Assembly (NCBI GenBank): GCA_012845835.1
Contig: JABAKD010000009.1
Location: forward strand, 3,411,324 to 3,475,323
Source: Undaria pinnatifida
Lineage: Eukaryota > Sar > Phaeophyceae > Laminariales > Alariaceae
Length of the DNA stretch: 64,000 nucleotides
Direction of reading: 5' to 3'
Below the pieces are notes generated by a model, which saw nothing but the letters and a program-made list of their open reading frames with translations, was not told the DNA's origin and ran no database searches. Shown here piece by piece: positions 12,201 through 23,239 of the stretch. Positions within the stretch are counted from its first letter, which is position 1; the number at the start of each line of letters is the position of its first letter. Both the position numbers and the translations under genes were made by a program.

Positions 12201-13555
12201 CACTGCGGATTTGAAATATGCACTGAAGTCATTTTACACGGTATGTGCGCCTGTCCCCGGGTGTGACCACGTTGACATTATTGGTCTGCCCGTCATAAAC
12301 TGCCGGAGTTCGGTCGCGTGTGTGTCTGAGTCGTGCGTGGGCCGTCCTTGTGCCTCGTATCTATTCCTCAATCCTCATCGTGTTGGCTCAAACATAGGGG
12401 GTAGCTGATCATGCAGTCAAGCACCTAGTTGTCACACCCATTTTGTCCTCTTTTTTTCAAAGGTCTAATCCGCCTCCCTGAACCAAGACCTTACCCTACT
12501 CCTGACGCCTGTTACGACGTCGGTGTTGTGAATGACGGGCCTCCGTAACGTCCTTATTACACACAATGGTTAAAAAGTACTCAGTTTTGCGATATTCATG
12601 GATGTATGCCTATGGCCATAGGAGTTTTCATCGGGGTGCAATTTGGTTTTGATATTGTATGCACTCGCCCTAACCTTTATGGGTATCTTATGGTGTCTTA
12701 TTCTTAACCTCACCTAAGCAGCCACTGCGGTCGTGGGCCCCTCCAGAGGTGTTCACTGGTCCGGTCGGGTCGGGTCCGGTCGGGTTCGGTCGGGTCGGGT
12801 GAGGGTGAGGTTGAGGGTGGGGGTGGAGGTGATTGTGAGGGTGGAGTGACCTACGTCGGCAACGTCCCACGGTAGAGGTGCACCCATTTGTTTGTAAGGT
12901 CCCTTAAATGACAAACAGCAACTCCATACCCTACGCCACAAAATGATTTAGAGAAAAAGCGAAAATGCTATATACCGTAATCATGGTGGTAAACGCCGCC
13001 TCGTGGTAACCGTCCCGGGGCGCTATACTTGGCGATAACCGGCCAAATCCGGAGTAAACGCCCGCTGTCAGAACAAAAATGCGAAAAGCGCCCCGACCTC
13101 ACAGTGACGGCCTCCCCCTATCATTGTTTTGGGTAAACACCCCGCGACCGAGCGTGCAGGCTATTAGAGTGTGAGAGATGGAGCTGTTTCCGAAGCTGGC
13201 AAAGGCGTGCTATCATGGGAAATTTCATGCCCGGCATATGGGTTGGTAACATTTTGGGCGACAATAGCAAAACACACAAAGCCAGACGCGGACAGAGAAC
13301 TTAACATGTTTTGGACATTCCTGCTTTGAAACATGTTTGTCATTTAGCCAGTCGAATGACTTCCGTGCTGGCATGCATTGGGGTGTGGTTTTAAAACAGC
13401 TCGTGCTGGTGTGTACGAGATGACGATGAGCTCACGGTCAGGTCAAGGAAAGACGCAGCCCTGATTACCTGTGCACCGGTGAGGCAACCGTTCAGTCATG
13501 AATCAAACATATTTTTTAAAATAAAATGTCTACAATATGATATCAAATCCAATCT
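9221..13555. other. Right part of unit A: no assignable gene
   Basis: This stretch pairs with 24254-28653. Short frames such as 10403-10657 (plus, with EAHFESGIILNS and GYVQSTMAFSGQPAH), 9616-9909 (minus) and 12082-12408 (plus) occur in both copies with altered ends. None exceeds about 120 codons and none resembles a family I can name. A gttttggtgtggggt motif recurs at 9238 and about 9359. I find no promoter, splice pattern or poly-A signal that would support a gene. Confidence 0.5.
12760..12845 (+). repeat. GGGTC/GGGTG-rich simple-repeat tract, expanded in A
   Basis: Short GGTCGGGT-type units repeat several times and grade into gagggtgagg-type units. The unit B equivalent (about 27810-27865) keeps only a degraded trace, so the tract expanded in A or collapsed in B. 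Closely spaced G triplets give it quadruplex-forming potential on the plus strand. Confidence 0.65.
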
Positions 13556-15515
13556 TTCGAAATTGCATTAACCCAAGAAACGGTAGCTATTAATGGTAGT
13601 AAATTGTTATGATTTTGAGTCTCTGTTGAACTCTTGGCACTACCTTACATACTGTACGCGCAGACTATGATTGTGTGTGGTGACTTTTTTTTATTCTACG
13701 TACCAGGTTTTAAATCGACCTATTCAAAGTGCTGCCCTGCCCTACCCGGAGCATGGGTGCCGGCATATGCCGGCTTCATGCGGAGCTCTTGTATCTTTTC
13801 AAAATTGGGCATCTGCATTCTGCGTGTAGGTTAAATCATTTTTCCGCATCCACATCCGTCCTCCCCTTAGAGACCCCTCTAGCCCTCCCATATCCCGTCT
13901 CCCTCTCCAACAGCCCCACAAAAATTTGACACGAGCCAGGGTTACGAACTCTACCGGAAAAGTTATATACTTTACGCATTTGCAACCATCTATGCAGCCG
14001 CTCGAATTCGTTCATGCTGTATTCAGATTCACTTTAACCCCCCCCGCCGCCCACACTGTCGTCTGCTAGCCTCACGCGAGCAGTAAACTCGTATTCTTTC
14101 ATGCGGCGTCTTCCCTCGCCGATCCAAAGGAACATCCGTAGTGTTGCAAAAACAGATATAGAATGAAGTAGAGTACACTAGTAAATAGAAGGTCTCAGCA
14201 GACGTTAAAACGTGTGCAGTAGTTGTATGTATCGAAGGCAAGCTGAATCCGGTAGCTTTCAAATGGAAGTGGGGAGAAGATGACTTACTAATCGTGAATC
14301 AGTATACAGACCGTGGCGTAAATATTTCAAAACACTGCTGGCGGGATACACAAATCCCAAAACTAATGGGATTGAGTAAATCGCATGTAGACAAGGTGGA
14401 TGCAATCCTAACGGATGCGCACCTTTACACTAAGATCAAAATATGTATTCTGATAAAAATGTGATTGGTCCAACGCTAGACTATGTCGGAGAAGTTTGGG
14501 AAGGAGACGCAGAAGTTGTAAGACAACTGGAAGAGTGCAGATGGTCTAGCTGCCAGGAGCTATGCAGACACCACAGTAGTGCGTCAAGTGCGACGAGTAA
14601 TTCAGTACTAAGAACGAATTCGGAATGTACCCGTATGAAACAAAGAAGAACGGCGAGGAAGTTGTTATTTTATTTTGAGGTAAGGAATATTCTAGACAAG
14701 ACGTTGCCGGCCGAAGCTGATGGGTATATATGGGATAAAATAACGAGTTTGAGACCTAGAATAAGATGGTAAAACATAGTGGACAGTATTGTCAAGCATT
14801 TAGGAGCACCACGAACAAGAGGTACCGTCCATAGAGAAGTTGGCATGTACACGACAGAAAAACGAGAAAGGATATAAGAAAAGGAAAAACTAGCAATAAG
14901 AACTATGGTGAATGAGAAAAAAAACATTTTGATACGTACAGGGGGGCGAGGGGATATATTGGAATGAAAGAGTACGCTTCTTCCTTTTGGCCTATGTGAA
15001 AAAGCTGTAATTTCGTTTCCGTGTAGGGGACTTAGACCTAAAAGAAAGAACAGTCATACCAGCAGTCGGGAATCGGGCGATGTGGATGGATACACATGTA
15101 TATTTGTTTGTGTGGCACAACAATAGAAAGTAGGACTTACGCGGTGGGAAGCTATCAAATGTCATACACACGGAGGACCGGGATATGTCAAAAATGATAT
15201 GGGGAAATTGCACGAATGTGACATGGAAGCGTTTGGCAGACCATTCGCAGAGTGTAGCGAATAAACGATCGCTATCCCAAGAGATGGATTATGACAGCAG
15301 ACGGAGAAACAGGAAGGGGATACCATAATCAATCAGTGTTTACGTAGTGTATGAAAAATGCATAATAGCGCCGAAGTGTTGAAAGTGTCACTATTAGAAG
15401 TAAGAATGGTGCTCATTCTCCAAGTAGATGCGCGGCTCGTTTTCAAATGACGAGGGCAGCAACGAAGGAGCACCTCCCCCATTCTTCATATTTTTTCGAA
15501 TACAGAGTATACCTG
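13556..15515. repeat. Tail module, copy between units A and B
   Basis: It is nearly identical to 62190-64000 (offset about 48632) and distantly related to 45930-47880. It starts near a shared stretch ending in acggtagctattaatgg. It contains a C-rich segment (13860-14100) that resembles a diverged poly-C element module, and then a plus-strand LINE pseudogene. It joins unit B at about 15515. Confidence 0.85.
14100..15480 (+). pseudogene. LINE C-terminal half, tail module copy 1
   Basis: A plus-strand reverse transcriptase remnant starts around the segment after the catalytic motif (VLQKQI then NEVEYT, about 14140-14170). It runs through VSADVKTCAVVVC (about 14195-14235), FKWKWGEDD (about 14260) and a KVDAILTDAHL stretch (14395-14430). 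It then shifts frame into YVGEVWEGDAE (14480-14510) and a CLCGTT stretch corresponding to the zinc knuckle (about 15090-15110), in which the His and final Cys are both Tyr. Frameshifts and stops are frequent. The catalytic motif and everything upstream are missing and replaced by C-rich sequence. Confidence 0.8.
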
Positions 15516-15518
15516 GTA

Positions 15519-15775
15519 TGTATTTGACTTGTGCATCTTACAACCTTCAGATTTTACCCCCTTTAGACACGGGCTAAACAGTTTCGATACACGGGTGAAT
15601 TAACGCCACTCTGTTCACCCGACTTTCACCAGTTCTAAGGGGAGTTGCCGATCGTTATCCACAAGAAAATACGCGCTTAGTGTTGCACGACATGTGTTAC
15701 ACACACACACCACCTGCAAAGATAAGGTATGACAAAAATTTTTTATCTTACAGCTGAAGCCTATTGTAATATATA
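15519..15775 (+). mobile_element. Diverged poly-C element end, unit B
   Basis: This is the unit B copy of the diverged end at 1-265, followed by an (AT)n run at about 15768-15790. It was inherited with the segmental duplication and is not an independent insertion. Confidence 0.6.
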
Positions 15776-16245
15776 TATATATATCTATATATACTTTGAT
15801 ACACCAAGGTGAATAGAACACCCTTCCACTGTACTGGGCCAGTGTCCACAGCTTTCTAATTTGGTTAGGCTCATGAAACTCTAGGTGACAACTCAGGGGG
15901 CGTGTTGAACACCAGGCGGACTGGTTCGTGTTTCTTTTCTAGAGGGTTTACCATTCGCAATTACACGACGCGTTCGTTTACGAATGCTTACTAATGCTTC
16001 GTAGCCGTTCATACAACTGGCCTGAATTTCTGGTTATCTACGTAATTTACTGGCTGACCAGTAGGAGTTCACCAATGATACCGTTTTTTTTTACACAGGT
16101 CTGAATATGGAGCTCTACTTGGGATCATTTTTTCAAGTATTAGACTTGTCTACCTACTGAGCTCTCATCAAAGAGGCGTATCGGATTATGTACTTGCGAG
16201 TACTGCATCTAGTTTATTTGTTAGAACTGAGCCGGGTGCATTAAA

Positions 16246-19012
16246 TATTAAGCGGCACGGTGAAAATCATGGACGTGAAATCGCACATTTGAGACAATAA
16301 TAAGTTGAAAAGGAAGCACAGGCAGACGTGATACACTGCCGACCCATCGCATACCCTCCTGAGACGACCTCTACGAAACACAGTACCATTTACCTCACGA
16401 AGTAAAATCACCCTCGCGATCAATAGTGATGACATCGCATATATATGACATCACATACCCACCTCGCCTGATGTATTTGTTGGACGTATCTCTGACATTA
16501 AATTGACGACCGCAGAGCCCCACATCGACAAGGTAAAATCATAGGCGTGAAATCGTACATTTATTTGAGACAAAACTAATTTGGAAAAGGAAGCACAGGC
16601 AGATGTGTTAAAATTGCGGTAAACAACCTTACCAACCCATTACGTAGGGTATTTCGTGCATACCGTCTGCATGATCGCCTCCCAACCTATGCCAAGCGAA
16701 GTATTACTAACGAGGTAACGTGATTGAGCGCGTGTATACCAAGTATGACTAATGAGGTAACGTAATTGAGCACATGCATACCAAGCGTTCCTATAAAACT
16801 GACGATTCGCATCCCTCCCTCTAATGCTCAATGACGGAGACTGCACATGGCCACATACATCACCTCGCATGCTGTATTTGGCAATACGTATCTCTTGCGT
16901 ATAATTAGCGATGTCGATGATAATGGTAACTGTATGATGATGGTGACAAACAGTGCATGACCACATCACCTCGCCTGTTGCATTTGACAATACGTATCTC
17001 TTTCTCATAATTACCGATGTCAGAAAATAATGGTACCTACAAATATTCAAAAAATATTCTAGCTTTCGATCGATGTATCATACAACAACAAATTATGAAG
17101 ATTTAACACGTTATTTACTACACTTAAACACAGGGTTGCATGCTGCATTTAACATCAAACCTTCTAGAATAGTAAACATAACAAGCCGATGATATAAAGG
17201 GATGTCTTATTGCTACAATCGTCAGGTTTGTCCCCTTTGAGAATTTATAGTTTCCGCGCACATGTTGAAATGTCCCGCCCCCCGCCCCCCCCCCCCCCCC
17301 CCTCCACTGACCCCTCTTGTTCATAAAAAACCCCAACCCTCCCCCCCCGCCCCTCCGTCCCCCGATTCCCTCCCCCTTCCAGCTAGTTTGTCCAAACGCC
17401 CCACTCACAATCAAAATCGACCTGAGAAATAAACACCTATACGCAGTTGATATCACGTTATTATCTTTCTGACCATACATGACGTAGTTTTCAACTATTT
17501 CCCTCCAACCCCCCCCCCGCCCCCCCCACCCTCCAACGGCCCCTCTTTTCCGACCACCTACACGATCACCTAGACCTAGCACCACGCGTATAACAAGCTG
17601 CTACATATCTTTGATCTCACAGCTGAAGTGTATTTGAATATTACTTGCGACCTAAACCTCCTAAAAAATCCGCCCCCCCCCCCCCCCCCCCCCCCCCCTC
17701 TTGCGCTCCCTTACTCAAACGCCACACCAAATATCGAAATCCGCCACATTAATAAACACTTCACGCACAGGATATCACATCATTATCTTTCGAGAGCCAT
17801 CCATGCCGCTGTGTTCCCCCCCCCTTCCCCCCCCCCCCCTCCCCCGCCCCCCCCCTCCCCCGCCCCCCCCCTCCCCCGCCCCCCCCCTCCCCCCCCCCCC
17901 CCCTCCAACGCCCCCTCCAACGCCCCCTCTTCCCCGACCACCTGCACGATCGCCTAGACCTAGCACCACGCGTATAACAAGCTGCTAAATATCTTTGATC
18001 TCACAGCCGAAGTGTATTTGAATATTATTTGTGACCTAAACCTCCTAAAAAATCTCCGCCCCCCCCCCTCTTGCTCTCCCTTACTCAAACGCCCCACCAA
18101 ATGTCGAAATCCGCCACATTTATAAACACTTCACGCACAGGATATCACTTCATTATCTTTCGAGAGCCATCCATGCCGCTGTGTTCCTCCCCCCCCCCCC
18201 CCCCCCCACGCCTCGAACGAACCCTTCTTCCCCATCGCCCGCACCTTCACCTAGACCTAGCACCACACGTATAATAAACCCCTCACCTAAAGCCCTTTCC
18301 CCCCCCCCCGCCCCCACCCCCCACCCTTCCCCCCCAACCCATCCCGACCCCACCCCCTCGAACACTTCACCCTCTCTTTACTCACTGATTGTACGACTTA
18401 CCCCAGGATATACATGATAAACTGATGTATTATCTCCAAAACTGTCACATTTATCCCCTCAAAATAAGAAATGGTTTCGGGCACATATTGGGCTGCCCCC
18501 CCCGCCCCCCCCCCCGCCCCCCCCCCCCGCCCCCCCCCGTCCCCCTCCCCCCCGCCCCCCCCCCCCCCCCTCCCCCCCGCCCAACCCCCCCCCGCCCCAA
18601 ATCCCCCTCTCCCCCCCGCCCCCAATAATACACTGATGCCAAAACCGTCAGATTTATCCCCTCGAAGGATTTATAGCTTACATGCACAAATTACCCTTCC
18701 CCCCCCCCCCTCCCCCCGCCCCCCTCCAAACCCGCTCGCTTTTGATCAAAACCAGGCCCCCCTTTCCCTTCACAGCTGTCAGATTTTGTCCCCCTCAGAA
18801 ACGGGTTTTATAGTTTCCGCGCACAGACTGACTGAAATCATCCTGTTGACCCTGATAGCTACACTGTAGTTGTAAGGGGAGTCGCCGACCTATATCCTTA
18901 ATGAGGACACACAACTCGTAATGCGCGTGATCGGAGTATCACACACAGCTTGCAAAGATTAGTTTCGACGAAATCTTCGATCTCACAGCTGGAGTGTATT
19001 TGCATTTTTATA
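16246..19012 (+). mobile_element. Long poly-C element insertion present in B, absent in A
   Basis: Unit A is continuous across this site (about 716-745). B is interrupted by 2.77 kb flanked on both sides by attaaatat, a likely 9-bp target-site duplication. Three parts are visible in order. First is a C-poor left region with small direct repeats that share ggcaatacgtatctctt (16245-17210). Second is a region of C runs alternating with conserved modules (17270-18760). Third is the fixed end (18770-19012). No frame with coding character is present; the proline-rich and glycine-rich frames are translations of the C runs. Confidence 0.85.
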
Positions 19013-20681
19013 TTAAATATGGATGCCGATGATTTACACATGCGGCGAAACATGTTTACTGTTTCTCCCCGTCGTTGTACATTTCATTCAATTTGTGAAT
19101 TGCTTACCACCGTACGTAGGTATCGGGGAACATCACCGGGAATGCGAAGATGAATTTTACATCAGTATGGTTTGTCGGCTAGACCCACAAGCTGTACGGT
19201 ACATCTACGCCTGGGGTGCGCGTTAGCCTATCTATGAGGATCACGTTACGCGCACCCCTCTTCGAGCACTCCTTTCCTCCTCCTTGCCTCTCCTTGTATC
19301 TCGTTCTCTTGCACTTTTCATCTTTCTCCCTTTGTGTTTGTATTTCTGGACGCAAACGATACTTTCTAAACAATATTTCCTTTTTTTGCATTGCAAGTTA
19401 CTTGCACAGGCACTTCGGTGCAATCTCTGCAGCTCTTGTCGCAAGAGGAAGGGTCAGGGCCTCGATGTGCATCCTTGATTCAGAAGAGCTGCATGCCTTG
19501 CCAAACCTGACTTTTAGGTAAACTGAAAATCCACCCCGAGGAAAATTCCGATGGCCTACGTATGATATTTATACATATATAAATATATATGTATATATCA
19601 GAAAAATTGGTATTCCAACGATATGGGGTAGTGTCGTGGTCATTACGGTCATTGATTGAGTTGAGGGTACAAGTCAAACGGAACTCGTCTGAGTTAAACC
19701 TGCAATCGTTGCCGTTGCACGCGTCATGCATGAGCACTGGTGTATCACTTTCGTTTTTGTCAACCCCTTTCGTACAAACACTGAGAAAATCGAAAGTCCC
19801 CTATTAAAACGCTTTTCCGTATTTGTGTGCTTGATTGGTCCGCACCACGTGAAATGAAGGCATGCACGATATCTCCGAAACATGTACACTTCCCGAGGCC
19901 CAACGGAATACAGATTTGGTGGACGACGGAAATAATTACCGAGAAACAAATCCATGGCCTCGTGGCTGCATGAGGTTGAATGAAATAGGGTATAGCAGTA
20001 TACTAGAGATACTAGCTAGTTCTGTACTTCAGGAACCCCGAAAATCAGAGCAGCTTTCTTTCGCAAAGAACGTGTAACCCCCTATCGTGGCATGCGTTGT
20101 ACTCAAGGCGACGTACACGGCATGTAATTGATGGATGGTGATGCTGAAGAAATAGCGCCGCAGAGAGATGCACCTATTATTTCCGAGGCTAAATACTTGG
20201 GGATCGCCACACCACACACAAGGTCTACCTGGTTTGGAGAATACACCAAAAACTAAACAATATTTGCATAACGGACGGCCCCACATGTTCTAGGTATCGC
20301 AAAGGAAGATGATATATTTCAACGATATTGGGTAGTGTATTGATCTAGCTGGCATCTGCCAGCCAATAGTATTTGCCTCAGGATGCAGTATACCTATTTT
20401 GTAGCCAAGTAGAAAGTCTCATGGTTTGAGTAAAGTGCGGACCATCCTTTCGCTATCGTTTGCTGTGGTGAGCGGAAATCAATTTGAGTCATTTAAATCC
20501 AAATTTGTTCCGTTCACTAAAATCTACCTTGTTGGAATTTACTAGGATGTCCGCATCGCATTACCGAGGACAAGTTTTGACCAAATATATATTTCAAATT
20601 TATATATATACATTGGCACATATAACTCAATTATCTGGCCTTAATTTCGAAATCAATGCGTTGATATCGAAAAAAACATAT

Positions 20682-21388
20682 TTAACACCCGCACCTTCGC
20701 CTAGACCTAGCACCACACGTATAACAAACCCCTCACTTGAAGCCCTTCCCCCCCCCCGCCCCCCCCCCCCGCCCCCACCCCCCACCCTCCCCCTCCAATC
20801 CATCCCAACCTACCCCCTCGAACACTCCACCCTCTCTTTACTCACTGATTGTACGACTTACCCCAGGATATACATGATAAACTGATGTATTATTTCCAAA
20901 ACTGTCACATTTATCCCCTCAAAATATTGTATAGTTTCCAGGCACAAATTGAGCTGCCCCCCCCGCCCCTCCCCCCCCCCCTCCCCCCGCCCCCAATAAT
21001 ATACTGGTGCCAAAACCGTCAGATTTATCCCCTCGAAAGGATTTATAGCTTACATGCACAAATTGCCTCTTCCCCCCCCCCCCCCCCCCCCGCCCCCCTC
21101 CAAACCCGCTCGCTTTTGATCAAAACCAGCCCCCCCTTTCCCTTCACAGCTGTCAGATTTTGTCCCCCTCAGAAACGGGTTTTAACGTTTCCGCGCACAG
21201 ACTGACTAAAATCATCCTGTTGACCCTGATAGCTACACTGTAGTTGTTAGGGGAGTCGCCGACCTGTATCCTTAATAAAGACACACAACTCGTAATGCGC
21301 GCGATCGGAGTATCACACACAGCTTGCAAAGGTGAGCTTCGACGAAATCTTCGATCTCACAGCTGGAGTGTATTTCAATTTTTATAAT
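20682..21388 (+). mobile_element. Truncated poly-C element insertion present in B, absent in A
   Basis: Unit A reads straight through gaaaaaaacatat into atttcggcaaaaatcc (4007-4038). B has about 0.7 kb inserted at that point. The left edge lies mid-module (acacccgcaccttcgcc). The right edge is the fixed end (ctggagtgtatttcaatttt, 21362). This is the same right end as at 1276-2918 and 16246-19012 with a third left end, the pattern expected of an end-anchored, truncating insertion process. Confidence 0.85.
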
Positions 21389-21676
21389 ATATTTCGACAA
21401 AAATCCTTGACTAGATTACGAAGAGGCCCGTACAATGCCCCGCTGGTCATTCCCAGGTGCCGGCCCATCTGTCGTTTTTTCCTCTCGACGGCATGCCTTG
21501 ATTTGACGACCACATAGTTAAAGAGTAAGTAGTCGTGGTGTTACTAAAGGTAGGGAAACTTGGGTATTTTCAGACAGTTCCCTCACCAAAAATGCCGATA
21601 CTAAACAACTCTAACACCCGCACAATGTTTGACGCTTGTGTTTATCTTACGAACAGCTGGGGCATTTATGATAGTG

Positions 21677-22078
21677 TCACGATACCATATCTTTACCTGT
21701 TGGCGCGGAATGAAAGCATTCTCCATTTATTTTGCATTCCGATGATTTGCCTGAAGTCAAGAAGCGCTCAAAAAATGCGGATGTGGCTTTGCTCTCATGC
21801 ATAAAAGTCATAGACACGTGGGCCAAAAAGGGATCACTGTTGCTGTCGGTGGATGTGGCTATAAAGTGAAATATGTCAATCCGTTCTAAGCCTCCATCCG
21901 GTATGCAAGAGAAATCCCACAAGTTGCGGACGTGTCCCTCACAAGCGATTTTAGTAGCATGCGCCTCACATTTTTCGCGGCTCGCCACATATCTCACCGT
22001 GCCTCGCGCTTTGCCTTCCGGTCGGTGCACGCGAGATTTGTCTGATGCAGTGAAACCTTCACGTGCTCTGTCGGTCAT
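21677..22078 (-). CDS. Unknown minus-strand frame, unit B
   Basis: This 133-codon frame starts MTDRAREGFTASDKSRVHR and is the unbroken version of the unit A frame at 4426-4794. It lies in the middle segment enclosed by convergent LINE 3' ends. No domain, signal or catalytic motif is evident. A related stretch in unit D (48881-49147, minus) shares FERFL, GKSS and LFERF-type residues but needs indels to align. It could be a decayed mobile-element protein or chance; I cannot assign a function. Confidence 0.25.
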   Translation of the reverse strand: MTDRAREGFTASDKSRVHRPEGKARGTVRYVASREKCEAHATKIACEGHVRNLWDFSCIPDGGLERIDIFHFIATSTDSNSDPFLAHVSMTFMHESKATSAFFERFLTSGKSSECKINGECFHSAPTGKDMVS

Positions 22079-23239
22079 CTTAGGAATGCGACTGTCATCG
22101 GTCCTAGAGGACTATGACCATGCATCAAATACGTGCATCCCCCTTTCCTCCCGTCTTCCGGTAGCCACGGTGTTCTTTGTCTAAGTTATATGGCTCCAGC
22201 TCATCCCGGTGTACGTTGCACCCTTTGTTTTGCTGTCATTTTGATATGAGAGTCTCTAAACAGCACAAAGAACATCATTTGAGGAATAATAAGCTGCTAC
22301 CCGATGAGCAACCCCATATCCAAGAGCAGCTGCTATAGAATCAAACCACTTCTACATCATAATGGGAATTTTGACGATATCGGGACCAATCATAGCGTCC
22401 GTCAGAAACTATTTCAGCCTTGTAGTTGTACCTCTGTCGTAGCAGGCGTCTTCTGCCAGTAGGTAGGTACCGTGCCAGTGCCGAACCCCGGGTGTTAGCC
22501 CGTTTCATCGAAACAAATGAGATCGATGGTCACCATGGAAGCAAGCCAAAACAAATCGCATTACAATAGGAGCAGCGTATTCTCGAGGTAGTTCCAACGA
22601 CAGCAGTCGTCGAACAAACTACTGCGAGAACTCATGCATGTATCGTTCTTCGTAAGGTATGACACAAATGGTAGCATATTTATGTACGAATGTCTTCAGA
22701 TTATTGCAGGTGTGTATTGAGTTAGCTCGTGCTATACCCGGTATAGCTAGGGGCGATCTTTTCCTGCTAGCCATACTCACAAGACCATAGCGCTCCGCAC
22801 CGCGTAAACGCCGGGAGGGAGCGCATCGAGGTTTCCCCAACCAGTCAGAAATTGCGTTCACCATGCGCAACGTTTAGTGAGGTATTCGGTGAACTGCGTG
22901 TAGGGTGGGTTCCGTCAAGTGAACGACCCTTTTCAGGCGGACGTTCGCACACTGTGTGTACGTTCTCGCGTGCGAATGCCATCTTTGAATTGATTAATTC
23001 GTCTTGTGGTGTGACTACTTCTCATCGGTAATGGGACACCATGTAACTGCCTCGCAACCCTGTCGCTTAACATATGCACACTTCGTTATACGAACCCCCT
23101 GCGCCGCGGCTATGTTTTACACGCGGCAAATCATCAAGCTCGATCCCCATGTCGGTTACCGCTAACGCATTAGAACGACGAAAAATAGTAGTACGCTGGT
23201 TGTCGAGCTCACGTATCGCGAATCATATTATACACCGTT

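Larger units (their letters stand above)
1..13555. repeat. Segmental duplication unit A (body copy 1)
   Basis: This block aligns colinearly with 15516-28653, with an offset of about 15513 at the left end. Sampled stretches look about 93-97% identical. The differences are four large insertions or deletions. A lacks the poly-C element present at 16246-19012. A carries one at 1276-2918 that B lacks. A lacks the copy at 20682-21388. A keeps 7157-9227, which B has lost. A also has private small tandem duplications at 3988-4368 and 5150-5275. The window starts within a few bases of the alignment start, so the true left edge may lie outside. Homology to B ends near 13555, where the tail module begins. 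The block is a mosaic of LINE remains, poly-C elements and unassigned sequence, not a gene. Confidence 0.9.

Noticed and set aside
14670-15213. Minus-strand frames at 14670-14927 and 14992-15213, and their copies near 63105-63965
   Set aside because: They are antisense to the LINE half in the tail modules. Agreement between tails reflects recent duplication.
17673-17698. C runs as telomeric or centromeric sequence
   Set aside because: Telomere repeats have a short mixed unit. These are pure homopolymers embedded in dispersed modules at many internal positions.
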